Source: an uncultured Desulfovibrionaceae bacterium
GTDB lineage: Bacteria > Desulfobacterota > Desulfovibrionia > Desulfovibrionales > Desulfovibrionaceae
DNA length: 31,921 bases
NCBI GenBank assembly: GCA_949427775.1
Contig: CASQEL010000001.1
Coordinates: forward strand, 1-31,921
Direction: 5' to 3'
A program made the position numbers and the translations under genes. The number at the start of each line of letters is the position of its first letter. Positions within the stretch are counted from its first letter, which is position 1. Positions 7,112-14,851 of this stretch are shown in pieces. The notes below the pieces were generated by a model. The model did no database searches, was not told the DNA's origin, and saw only the letters and a list, made by a program, of their open reading frames with translations.

Positions 7112-8350
7112 ATGTCCAACTCCATACTCGTCGTGGGCGGCGGCTTCTCAGGTCTTACTGCCGCCATTGAAGCGGCGGAACTGGGCTATGACGTCTATAT
7201 TGTCGAGAAAACGCCTTTTCTGGGCGGTCGCGTAGCTCAACTCAACAAATATTTCCCCAAACTTTGTCCCCCCTCCTGCGGTCTGGAAATCCAGTTCCAG
7301 CGCATCAGGAAAAACCCTCGCATCAAATTCTTCACTCAGGCCGAAGTGGTGGGTCTTACGGGCCAGAAGGGTGATTACACCGTCAAGGTGCGCATCAGCC
7401 CCCGCTATACCGCGCCGCAGAATGTGGATTTCGGTTTGCTGGCTTCCACGCTGGAAGGAGAGGTCTGCAGCGAATTTGAATTCGGGCTGGGCAAGCGCAA
7501 GGCCTTGTACCGTTCCATGCCTTTCGCTTTCCCCGGACGGTATGTGCTGGACCCGGCGGCGCTGTCCAAAACCGACGCGGTCAGGCTTGCGGGCAACCAG
7601 TTCATCAATCTCAACGAGCAGCCCCGGACTATAGAGCTGGGCGTCGGGGCCATTGTCGTGGCCACAGGCTGGAAGCCCTACGACGTGACCAATCTCACCA
7701 ATCTGGGCGCGGGTTCCGTGAAAAACTGCATCACCAACATGCAGATGGAGCGCCTGGCTTCGCCTTGTGGCCCCACGGGCGGCCACATCGTCCGTCCCGC
7801 CGACGGCCGCGCTCCCAAACGGGTGGCCTTTGTGCAGTGCGCCGGATCGCGGGATCAGAATCACCTGAATTTCTGCTCGTACATCTGCTGCATGGCCTCC
7901 CTCAAACAGTCGCTGTATGTGGCCGAGCAGTATCCTGATGCGGAAATCACCATCTTCTACATTGATCTGCGTACTCCCGGTCGGTACATGAACGTGTTGG
8001 AAAAGGTGAAAGCCTCCCCCAATGTTCGGTTCATCAAGGGCAAAGTGGCCGACGTGCAGGACGATCCGGCCACGGGCAATCCTGTGCTGACCGTGGAAGA
8101 CGCCGTGCGCGGCGAAAAACTCACCCTGGCCTACGACCTGGTCGTGCTGGCTACAGGCATGCAGCCCACACTGTCCGGCGAAACGCTGCCCCTTCCCGTG
8201 TCCGTGGATGAAGACGGCTTCATCTGCGGCGGCGAGGAGGCGGGCATCTTTGCCGCCGGGTGTGCCCGTATGCCCCTGGATGTGATGCGCTCCGCGCAGT
8301 CGGGAACAGCGGCTGCGTTGAAAGCTGTGCAAACGGTGAAAGGGAGGTAG
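7112..8350 (+). CDS. qmoA: quinone-interacting membrane-bound oxidoreductase subunit A (HdrA-like flavoprotein)
   Basis: QmoA (412 aa) is a cytoplasmic flavoprotein of the QmoABC complex, which links the menaquinone pool to APS reductase. The N-terminus SILVVGGGFSGLTAAIEAAE is an FAD dinucleotide fold, followed by LPFLGGRVAQ-type sequence as in HdrA. The middle has the HdrA cysteine set FVQCAGSRD and FCSYICCMASLK (about residues 245-270). Near the end comes the second FAD contact FAAGCARMPLDVMRSAQSG. AGGGAGG lies nine bases before the ATG. qmoB starts five bases after the stop, and the order aprBA-qmoABC is the one known from Desulfovibrio. Confidence 0.95.
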   Translation: MSNSILVVGGGFSGLTAAIEAAELGYDVYIVEKTPFLGGRVAQLNKYFPKLCPPSCGLEIQFQRIRKNPRIKFFTQAEVVGLTGQKGDYTVKVRISPRYTAPQNVDFGLLASTLEGEVCSEFEFGLGKRKALYRSMPFAFPGRYVLDPAALSKTDAVRLAGNQFINLNEQPRTIELGVGAIVVATGWKPYDVTNLTNLGAGSVKNCITNMQMERLASPCGPTGGHIVRPADGRAPKRVAFVQCAGSRDQNHLNFCSYICCMASLKQSLYVAEQYPDAEITIFYIDLRTPGRYMNVLEKVKASPNVRFIKGKVADVQDDPATGNPVLTVEDAVRGEKLTLAYDLVVLATGMQPTLSGETLPLPVSVDEDGFICGGEEAGIFAAGCARMPLDVMRSAQSGTAAALKAVQTVKGR

Positions 8351-8355
8351 GCGGC

Positions 8356-10629
8356 ATGGCCACCAAGATTGGCGTCTATTTTGACCAACAGAACATCGGC
8401 GGCGGCCTTGACGTGCAGGCGCTGGCCGACGGCGTGAGCAAAAAATGGGGGGACTTCGCCCCCGTGGTGAAAGTCTATCCCGTGCTGGCCAACGCCGAGG
8501 CCGATATTCAGGCCGATATTGAGGCCCAGGGTCTTGACGGCGTGCTGGTGTGCGGTTGCTCGCCCCGCTACGACTGGAATCTGTATCAGTTCCCCGGCAT
8601 TCAGGTGGAACGCGTCAACCTGCGCGAACAGTGCGTGCTGGCGTATAAAAATCCCGACGGTTCGGCCGCGCCCGCGGGGGCGGCTCCGGAACTGCTGGTC
8701 GCCATGGCCCAGGACTATGTCAACATGGGCGTGGTCAAACTCCAGAAATCCACGCTGCCGGAAGGGGCCGCCGTGGAAGGCGTCAAGCGCGTGCTGGTGC
8801 TCGGTGGCGGTTGGACAGGGCTGCATGCGGCCCTGGAAGTGGCCAAGACCGGGTATGAAGTGGTGATCGTCGAAAAAAGCGCCACCATGGGCGGGCATGT
8901 GCAGAACATTCCCACAGCGACGCCGTTGTCCGCGCCCTGGACCGAGCCTCAGGAATCCGGTCTGGAAGCGAAGATTGCCCAGGTCAAGAGCAACAAGCTG
9001 ATCACCATATACACCTCATCCACCATCGCCAGGCTGGAAGGCCAGCCGGGCGAATTCACCGCCACCATCGCCACCGCCAAGGGCGAGGAGCAGGTGCAGG
9101 TGGGAGCCGTGGTTCTGTCCACGGGCTGGACGCCGCTGGCGGGCAAGTATCTGGAGCCCATGGGCTACGGAAAACTGCCCGGCGTGGTGACGGCTGGCGA
9201 ATTCGGCAAAATGCTGCGCGAAGGCAAGATGGACGCCAAGCGCGTGGCCTTTGTGCTGGATACCACGCTGGCCGAAGAAGCCGCCAAAGCGCAGGCCGCT
9301 GCCGCCGCTGAAGCCGCCGCGGAAGAAAAACCCGAAGCGGCCGCACCCGCGGAAGGCGAGGCGGAGACGCCCGCGTTCGTCAAGCAGGATCTGGAAAGCA
9401 TCAAACATCTGGGGTACTCCAACTCCGTATCCGGCGTGGCCGCCCTGCGGCTGGCCAACGCGGTGTGCGACAAGTTCGACGGCGCGCAGGTGTTCATCCT
9501 GTACAAGGATATGGTGGTGCAGGGCCTGTTGGAGCGTTACTACAAGCATGCGCAGAACCGCCTGGGCATCATGATGACCAAGGCCGACGTGACCGACATC
9601 GCCAGGTCCGGGGACGCGCTGAAGGTGTCCTGCGCCAACACGCTCTTGGGCATGGACTTCGATGTGGAAGTGGATATGGTCGTGCTGCCCACGGGCATCG
9701 TGCCTACCACGGCCAAGGACGCCGTGGTGCAGTTCGCCTATCGTCAGGGGCCGGATTTCCCGGATCTGGATCTCTTCGACGGTTTTACGGATTCCAACTA
9801 TATCTGCTTCCCGTATGAAACCCGGCGCACGGGCGTATACGCCGCCGGGTGCGTGCGTCAGCCCATGACCATGGACGCTTGCGCCGAAGACGCCGCGGGC
9901 GCGGCCCTCAAGGCCATTCAGTGCATTGAGGCGGCCACGCGCGGCGTGGCTGTGCATCCTCGCTCCGGCGATCTTTCCTACCCCATATTCAACTTCGTGC
10001 GCTGCACCCAGTGCAAACGCTGCACGGAAGAATGTCCCTTCGGGGCGCTGGACGATGACGAGAAAGGCACGCCCAAGCCCAATCCGGCGCGTTGCCGCCG
10101 TTGCGGCACCTGTTTCGGAGCCTGTCCGGAACGCGTCATTTCCTTCGCCAACTACAACATCGATCAGATCGGTTCCATGATCCGCGAAGTTGTGGTGCCC
10201 AAGGATTTCCAGACGGAGGGGCCGCGCATTCTGATCCTGGCCTGCGAGAACGATGCCTATCCCGCGCTGGATATGGCGGCCATGCGTCGCAAATCCTGGA
10301 GCCCGTACGCGCGCGTCATTCCCGTCCGTTGCCTGGGATCGGTCAATGCCATATGGGTATCCGACGCCATGTCCAAAGGCTTTGACGGGGTCATGCTGTT
10401 GGGCTGCAAATACGGCGACGACTACCAGTGCCACTTCGTCAAGGGATCGGAAATCTGCAATCGCCGCAAGGAAAACATCGCCGAGACGCTCAACCGTCTG
10501 GGCGTGCAGCCCGAGCGTGTCGAGCAGCTTGAAGTGGCCATTGACGAATACGATAAGGTTCCCGACATGATCGACGGCTTTGTGGCCCGCATTGTGGATA
10601 TGGGACCCAACCCGTTCAAGGGCATGTAG
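8356..10629 (+). CDS. qmoB: quinone-interacting membrane-bound oxidoreductase subunit B (HdrA/MvhD-like)
   Basis: The ATG at 8356 (MATKIGVYF) follows an AGGGAGG site and gives 757 aa, the usual QmoB size. An N-terminal HdrA-like region is followed by an FAD fold RVLVLGGGWTGLHAALEVA at about residue 145. The FAD half ends with AAGCVRQPMTMDACAEDAAG. Two [4Fe-4S] motifs, CTQCKRCTEECP (about 550) and CRRCGTCFGACP (about 580), come next, and from about 620 an MvhD/FrhD-like delta domain with conserved cysteines (LACEND, VRCLGSV, LLGCKYGDDYQCHF). Residues about 306-340 are an Ala/Glu/Pro-rich, low-complexity insertion within the FAD domain. The protein should pass electrons between QmoC hemes, QmoA and AprBA. 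qmoC follows after 13 bases. Confidence 0.95.
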   Translation: MATKIGVYFDQQNIGGGLDVQALADGVSKKWGDFAPVVKVYPVLANAEADIQADIEAQGLDGVLVCGCSPRYDWNLYQFPGIQVERVNLREQCVLAYKNPDGSAAPAGAAPELLVAMAQDYVNMGVVKLQKSTLPEGAAVEGVKRVLVLGGGWTGLHAALEVAKTGYEVVIVEKSATMGGHVQNIPTATPLSAPWTEPQESGLEAKIAQVKSNKLITIYTSSTIARLEGQPGEFTATIATAKGEEQVQVGAVVLSTGWTPLAGKYLEPMGYGKLPGVVTAGEFGKMLREGKMDAKRVAFVLDTTLAEEAAKAQAAAAAEAAAEEKPEAAAPAEGEAETPAFVKQDLESIKHLGYSNSVSGVAALRLANAVCDKFDGAQVFILYKDMVVQGLLERYYKHAQNRLGIMMTKADVTDIARSGDALKVSCANTLLGMDFDVEVDMVVLPTGIVPTTAKDAVVQFAYRQGPDFPDLDLFDGFTDSNYICFPYETRRTGVYAAGCVRQPMTMDACAEDAAGAALKAIQCIEAATRGVAVHPRSGDLSYPIFNFVRCTQCKRCTEECPFGALDDDEKGTPKPNPARCRRCGTCFGACPERVISFANYNIDQIGSMIREVVVPKDFQTEGPRILILACENDAYPALDMAAMRRKSWSPYARVIPVRCLGSVNAIWVSDAMSKGFDGVMLLGCKYGDDYQCHFVKGSEICNRRKENIAETLNRLGVQPERVEQLEVAIDEYDKVPDMIDGFVARIVDMGPNPFKGM

Positions 10630-10642
10630 GAGGAAAGGCACC

Positions 10643-11806
10643 ATGGCACAATGTACTCTGAAACCGGATATGGAGTTCGTCCGCGAGCTTCAGGCGGCCG
10701 GCGGCGAAACGCTCAAGAAGTGTTATCAGTGCGCCACCTGCTCCGTGGCCTGCCCCATATCCCCGGCCAACAATCCCTATCCCCGCAAGGAAATGGTGTG
10801 GGCGTCCTGGGGGCTGAAAGACAAACTCAGGACGGATATCGATCTGTGGCTGTGCCACAATTGCGGCAACTGCGCCGATTTGTGTCCGCGCGGAGCGCGT
10901 CCCGCCGATCTTATGGGCGCCGCCCGCAACATGGTCTACAAGGAACTCACCGAGCCTGCCGTCGTAGGCAAATGGATGAGCTCGCCCAAGGGACTGCCTG
11001 TCCTTTTCGCCATTCCGGCCGTCCTGTGGCTGGTGATCTGGTGGATTCGCGCCGGATTCAACGGCGGGCAGTGGTTCCCGCGCGCCGCTGACGGGCGCAT
11101 CGTGTTCGGCCAGATCTTCTACGGCGACTACACCATCGACCCCATCTTCATGATCACGTTCTTCGGAGCGTGCTTCATCCTCTATAAAGGAGTGAGGAAA
11201 CTCTTCGGCATGTTCAAGCCGGAAGGCAAACTGCTGGTGATCGGCAAGACCAAGCCGTGGTACATGCATCTGTATGATGTGATCGTCGAAGAAATCATCA
11301 CCCATAAAAAATTCAGCGAATGCGGCGCGGACAAGAGCGATCGGAAGATCGGGCACATGGCCGTGTTCTACAGCTTCGTGATTCTGGCCATCGTCACGGC
11401 CATTGTGGCGGGCGGGCACTGGGTCGGCAAGGTCATTCCCTGGCTCAAGGTGGAAACGCCCATGCCCCTGACGTATCCCATCAAGGTGCTGGCCAACGTG
11501 GGCGCGCTGGCGCTGCTGTACGGCCTGGGATCGCTGACCCTGCGCCGCCGCAAGCTCAACCCCAAGTATCAGGCGTCGAGCTTCTATGACTGGTATCTGC
11601 TGGGCATCATCTGGGCGGTGGCGCTGTCCGGCGTTCTGAGCCAGGTGTTCCGGCTCATGGACGCCGTGAAGCCGGCCTTCTGCGTGTACTACCTGCACCT
11701 GGTGTTTGTGTGGATGCTTTTCGCCTATCTGCCCTGGTCCAAGCTCGGACACTTCGTGTACCGCACGGCGGCGCTTGTATATGTCCGCATGTACGGCAGG
11801 TCGTAG
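10643..11806 (+). CDS. qmoC: quinone-interacting membrane-bound oxidoreductase subunit C (HdrC/HdrE-like fusion)
   Basis: QmoC (387 aa) anchors the Qmo complex and reacts with menaquinol. The N-terminal part resembles HdrC, with two cluster motifs: C27, C30, C33, C37 and C71, C74, C77, C81. From about residue 120 to the end it is a cytochrome-b-like membrane domain (HdrE/NarI type) with about six hydrophobic segments, among them LPVLFAIPAVLWLVIWW, FMITFFGACFILYKGV, MAVFYSFVILAIVTAIV and VFVWMLFAYLPWSKLGHF; several histidines in these are heme ligand candidates. An AGGAGG site precedes the ATG. The next gene, qmoD, starts 135 bases on, with GGAGGC/GCCTCC-type pairing in the gap. Confidence 0.95.
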   Translation: MAQCTLKPDMEFVRELQAAGGETLKKCYQCATCSVACPISPANNPYPRKEMVWASWGLKDKLRTDIDLWLCHNCGNCADLCPRGARPADLMGAARNMVYKELTEPAVVGKWMSSPKGLPVLFAIPAVLWLVIWWIRAGFNGGQWFPRAADGRIVFGQIFYGDYTIDPIFMITFFGACFILYKGVRKLFGMFKPEGKLLVIGKTKPWYMHLYDVIVEEIITHKKFSECGADKSDRKIGHMAVFYSFVILAIVTAIVAGGHWVGKVIPWLKVETPMPLTYPIKVLANVGALALLYGLGSLTLRRRKLNPKYQASSFYDWYLLGIIWAVALSGVLSQVFRLMDAVKPAFCVYYLHLVFVWMLFAYLPWSKLGHFVYRTAALVYVRMYGRS

Positions 11807-11941
11807 ACGCGTCTTTTTGCCCGGAGGCTTGTCAGGCGGCGTGTTTGAGACGCTTGCGTTCTCTGCCTCCGAGCGCCATGACGCGCTTGCGGAAGTAATG
11901 ATGACCTCAAGAAACAATCGATCTCCGAGGAGGAGGCCGTT

Positions 11942-12673
11942 ATGTCTGATGTAGCTCGCAAAGTCTTTCCGATGGAAACCGTCCTTGCCCTGGTTATGGG
12001 CAAAGAAGACGTGGATGTCAGGGACCTCGCCGGATACTTGGCCGGGCGCTCCATCGCCTGCTGCTGTTGCGCCAAGATCATCGCGCCCATGGCCGCCGGT
12101 TGGCTGGCCAGCGTGTATCCCCAGTTTGTGGGGCTGGAGTGGGATGAATCCGCCTCTTGGGAAGATTTTGTCTCCCAGATGAAAAGCGCGCTCGGCGACA
12201 GTGTTTCCGTGACGCCGATGGGCGCGCGTCAGCAGGCCATGGTAGGCAAGGTGCTTGACGGCGCCGCCGACATCCAGGGCACTGTCGATGCGCAGGCCAA
12301 GGAAATCGTGGCCATGCGGGCCAGGGTGGAAACGCTGGAACCCTTCCAGGCCAAGGCGCAGGAACTGGAAAAGAAGTGCGCGCAGTTGGAAGCCAAGATC
12401 AAAACCCTGACCACCGACGCGGGCAACCTGCGTAAACAGTTGCTGCCTTTCCAGGGCAAGATGGCCGTGGATCAGGAAGAGCTCGAAACCATTATCAAGG
12501 ACGCCATCAAAGCCAATATGAAGGGTTTGGTGGTGGGCGGAGCCGTTGCGGCGGCCGGTGCGGCCGGAGCCGAGGAAGCCGCGGCTGAGCCCGCCGCTGA
12601 AGAAGAAAGCGGTCCCGCGCCCGAGTTCGGTTTCGGATCTTCCGGAGCGAACAACGACGGTTTCGGTTTCTAG
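11942..12673 (+). CDS. qmoD: QmoD-like protein, promoter-distal gene of the qmo operon
   Basis: This 243-aa protein sits where Desulfovibrio has the conserved gene of unknown function after qmoABC (qmoD), needed for good growth on sulfate when studied with qmoABC. Residues 1-100 are a compact domain with four cysteines in a row at 40-43 (SIACCCCAKIIAP). Residues about 110-185 form a long coiled coil (VETLEPFQAKAQELEKKC to LLPFQGKMAVDQEELE). Then comes an Ala/Glu-rich flexible stretch and a glycine/phenylalanine tail with FGFG near the start and GFGF at the very end. There is no signal peptide or membrane helix. A GAGGAGGAGG site precedes the ATG. I infer a role in assembling or linking the Qmo-Apr complex; no catalytic motif is visible. 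Confidence 0.85.
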   Translation: MSDVARKVFPMETVLALVMGKEDVDVRDLAGYLAGRSIACCCCAKIIAPMAAGWLASVYPQFVGLEWDESASWEDFVSQMKSALGDSVSVTPMGARQQAMVGKVLDGAADIQGTVDAQAKEIVAMRARVETLEPFQAKAQELEKKCAQLEAKIKTLTTDAGNLRKQLLPFQGKMAVDQEELETIIKDAIKANMKGLVVGGAVAAAGAAGAEEAAAEPAAEEESGPAPEFGFGSSGANNDGFGF

Positions 12674-12714
12674 AGTAGTTCGCTTTGAAGTTGCCTAACT
12701 AATCTCAAAAAGTC

Positions 12715-12765
12715 CAAAGATGCCTATTTAGCGTGTAATTTCATCATGTTAAATAGGCATCTTTG
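12715..12765. repeat. 16-bp perfect inverted repeat downstream of qmoD
   Basis: CAAAGATGCCTATTTA (12715-12730) is repeated inverted at 12750-12765 with a 19-base spacer. It lies 40 bases after the qmoD stop. No T-run follows, so it is at best a weak terminator. It could also be a recombination or protein-binding site at the left border of the island. Confidence 0.75.
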
Positions 12766-12807
12766 CTTCATACCATCTACTAAAATCCCCAGAATCCACA
12801 AAAACCG

Positions 12808-12837
12808 TTGGTAGACACGTTGGTAGTCTTTTGGTAG
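12808..12837. repeat. three TTGGTAG direct repeats at helical spacing
   Basis: TTGGTAG occurs at 12808-12814, 12820-12826 and 12831-12837, a spacing of 12 and 11 bases, so all three face the same side of the helix. Such phased short repeats are typical of protein-binding arrays, for example integrase arm sites. No integrase gene is visible nearby. Confidence 0.6.
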
Positions 12838-12859
12838 GTCTGAGCTGTCAATGATGGCG

Positions 12860-12898
12860 TTTCCCAAAGCCGGACAGTGCAACCCCGGCCTTGGGAAA
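12860..12898. repeat. 39-base hairpin-forming inverted repeat
   Basis: TTTCCCAA-A-GCCGG pairs with CCGGC-C-TTGGGAAA: 8 bp, one mismatch, 5 bp, around an 11-base loop. It is part of the cluster of repeats at the left end of the island. No function is assigned. Confidence 0.65.
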
Positions 12899-12902
12899 TT
12901 GA

Positions 12903-12930
12903 GAGGGGTATTCCCTGCCCCTCGCATTTT
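12903..12930 (+). terminator. hairpin with T4, possible terminator
   Basis: GAGGGG (12903-12908) pairs with CCCCTC (12918-12923) around nine bases, followed by GCATTTT. It could end transcripts running out of qmoD, about 250 bases after its stop, and it also lies just beyond the end of the minus-strand ORF at 12929. Confidence 0.4.
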
Positions 12931-13168
12931 ACCATGAATATCGCCAATAAAATTTAAAAAACATATAATTATTATCGCTGTCTTTATCCGGAAAATTCAT
13001 TTTGGATAATGGATGGATAAACGCCTCCATCATGTACTCCGATAAAATTCCAATTCCGATGCCGTCCAGTATCATATTGATGGCGGTTTCCGCCATTTGT
13101 ACCTGAAGAATCTGTTCGGTGGGAATTGGCTGCCGGACATGCTCTAATAGTAAAATTGCCTTATCCAA
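12929..13168 (-). CDS. small hypothetical ORF overlapping the end of the LRR-BRCT gene
   Basis: This frame gives 79 aa if it starts at a TTG at 13168, inside the last codons of the upstream gene (8-base overlap), or 55 aa from the ATG at 13096. It reads LDKAILLLEHVRQPIPTEQ and ends with an aromatic tail FFKFYWRYSW. It is AT-rich like its upstream neighbour. No ribosome site is clear for either start and no family is recognised. It may be a small partner gene, or the remains of a longer C-terminus. Confidence 0.3.
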   Translation of the reverse strand: MDKAILLLEHVRQPIPTEQILQVQMAETAINMILDGIGIGILSEYMMEAFIHPLSKMNFPDKDSDNNYMFFKFYWRYSW

Positions 13169-14489
13169 AGTCGCACTGACCGTCAAAACCGTCTTGCACG
13201 GTGCCGCGCAACACAAGCCAATGACCGCCAAGGGCTTCATCAGCATCATGAAAAATAAATTCAAATTCCCCGCTGCTGTTCACTTTCAGCTCTTCAAGGC
13301 GTCTGCCGTCCAAAAAACATTGCTTTGTGATTTGCTCTTTATCAAGCCAGTCATCGTCATCGTCATAGAACTTCGCAATAAGGGGTTTTGCCCTTTCATG
13401 CCATATGGCTTGTTCGTTATGCAACTTCCGGGCAAAATTGAAAGCCAGGTCGTTCAGTTCCTTGTCACCCTCATCCTCACAGTATATGGTAACCTTTCCC
13501 TTGCCCCAGGTCACGGAAGCCTCAAACCACTCATAATCATAGTCTGCACTCCTGATGAACTTTATGGGTTTCGGTACGGGCACGTCTCCAATTTTTTTGA
13601 TGAACTCCGCCTCCGTCATAATCTCAACGCCTTGTTCTCGCGCTTTTTCCATCTTGCTTCCGGCGTTTTTACCCACAATCAAGAGATTCACCTCGGAAAC
13701 AATCTTGTCCGACGTTCTTCCGCCCAAATCCCTGATGATGGCTTTTGCCGCGTCGCGGGCACATAATTCGAGTCTGCCTGTAAAGGCCACGGTTTTGCCG
13801 GCAAAAATACTATTGTGGTTACCGGCTACAATCGTTTCCTGTCCTTTGGGCCGCGTATCCTCTATTCTTTTATTCCATTCTTCATACGTTTCCGTTTTGT
13901 CGCCGGTGGTTATCATTAAATCCTTGTGGCATTTTTTAAAAACAAATTTTCCTATATTTATTAATGATTCAGGCAAAGTTACACTTACCAGATTCTTGCA
14001 ATCTAAAAATACTTTATCTCCGATAAATGTTACACTATCCGGAATGACAACGCTACGTAAACGACTGCATTCCCAGAATGCCCGTTTTTCTATGCGCTCA
14101 ACGCCATGGGAAATGACAACGCTCTCTAATTCAGGACAACAATAAAAAGCCTCACGTCCGATGATTTTTACGCTCGGTGGAACAATAAATCTTTCCAGGC
14201 TATAACAGCAGCGAAATGCATTATCATCTATATGCACAACACTATTAGGAATATTGACTTCAAATATGTTGTAGCGATCATTGCAGGATTTTCCGATTTT
14301 TGTAATCGGCTTCCCTTTAAAACATGAGGGAATAACAATGGCGAAAACATTGAATATTCCACCACGACGTGGAACTTCTTTTTGAGAGACTATCTCCGGT
14401 ACGAATTTTTCGCAATTATAACAGCACAACTCTGACACAACTTCATATTCGTTATCATTATTTATCGGCTTTAACCGGAAAAAATCCAT
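13161..14489 (-). CDS. BspA-type leucine-rich repeat / BRCT / DUF2262 fusion protein
   Basis: The 442-aa protein starts at an ATG behind AGGGAGAAAGG. Residues about 45-205 hold a run of LRR_5 (BspA-type) repeats with the pattern VxIPxSVxxIgxxAFxxC, for example VNIPNSVVHIDDNAF and VVIPDSVTFIGDKVF. Residues about 225-300 are a BRCT domain like that at the end of bacterial DNA ligase (FAGKTVAFTGRLELC, then DLGGRTSDKIVSEVNLLIVG). Residues about 320-440 look like DUF2262 (FEASVTWGKGKVTIYC, ending DADEALGGHWLVLRG). There is no signal peptide, so it is probably cytoplasmic despite the BspA-type repeats. Base composition is clearly lower in GC than the flanks, a sign of transfer. The BRCT domain suggests DNA-end or phospho-ligand binding; the overall role is unknown. 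Confidence 0.8.
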   Translation of the reverse strand: MDFFRLKPINNDNEYEVVSELCCYNCEKFVPEIVSQKEVPRRGGIFNVFAIVIPSCFKGKPITKIGKSCNDRYNIFEVNIPNSVVHIDDNAFRCCYSLERFIVPPSVKIIGREAFYCCPELESVVISHGVERIEKRAFWECSRLRSVVIPDSVTFIGDKVFLDCKNLVSVTLPESLINIGKFVFKKCHKDLMITTGDKTETYEEWNKRIEDTRPKGQETIVAGNHNSIFAGKTVAFTGRLELCARDAAKAIIRDLGGRTSDKIVSEVNLLIVGKNAGSKMEKAREQGVEIMTEAEFIKKIGDVPVPKPIKFIRSADYDYEWFEASVTWGKGKVTIYCEDEGDKELNDLAFNFARKLHNEQAIWHERAKPLIAKFYDDDDDWLDKEQITKQCFLDGRRLEELKVNSSGEFEFIFHDADEALGGHWLVLRGTVQDGFDGQCDFG

Positions 14490-14564
14490 GTTACCTTTCT
14501 CCCTGTTGCGTTACCCTCATTTTCTTGTCGCCTCACTTCTCCAGTCCAACTACTCACACTTGTG

Positions 14565-14578
14565 TCGTCAATTGACGA
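14565..14578. promoter_or_regulatory. 14-bp perfect palindrome upstream of the LRR-BRCT gene
   Basis: TCGTCAATTGACGA is a perfect palindrome 76-89 bases upstream of the minus-strand start at 14489, next to a second dyad ACAC-TT-GTGT (14556-14565). The palindrome contains TTGACG, which could be a -35 box for that gene read on the minus strand, so an operator over a promoter is possible. The -10 region is not convincing. Confidence 0.35.
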
Positions 14579-14719
14579 ATTGGTAAGTAGGCCAATAAAA
14601 TTATTTAAGTATCACTCTCAAAAAAGTAATACGGAACAGCCATACACGCAAAGATATGTTTTCAGGTTCAATCTGGTAGGCGTTGATGGCCACAAAAAAG
14701 TTATTTCGTGACTATCCGT

Positions 14720-14851
14720 TGATGACGGGGTTTGGCGTGTTCCGGTTGCGGGATAATCATCGTAGCAATTTCCCACCCATTCCCGCACATTGCCGTACAT
14801 GTCGTACAGGCCCCACGGGTTGGGCTTTTTCTGCCCTACCCCGTCAGGACA
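14720..14851 (-). pseudogene. truncated formylglycine-generating-enzyme (SUMF1/FGE)-like fragment
   Basis: The minus-strand frame at 14851-14720 encodes GVGQKKPNPWGLYDMYGNVR and then EWVGNCYDDYP. This is the highly conserved PNxWGLYDMxGNVxEW stretch of FGE-sulfatase proteins. The rest of the domain, with its RVxRGGSW segment and GFR end, is absent and the frame runs into unrelated sequence. The upstream side joins abruptly to the 3' end of the gene at 14844. It is a broken remnant of about 35-40 recognisable residues. Confidence 0.7.

Noticed and set aside
12724..12927. 67-aa minus-strand frame over the TTGGTAG and inverted repeats
   Set aside because: It is made of the repeat arms themselves, lacks a ribosome site and shows no family resemblance.
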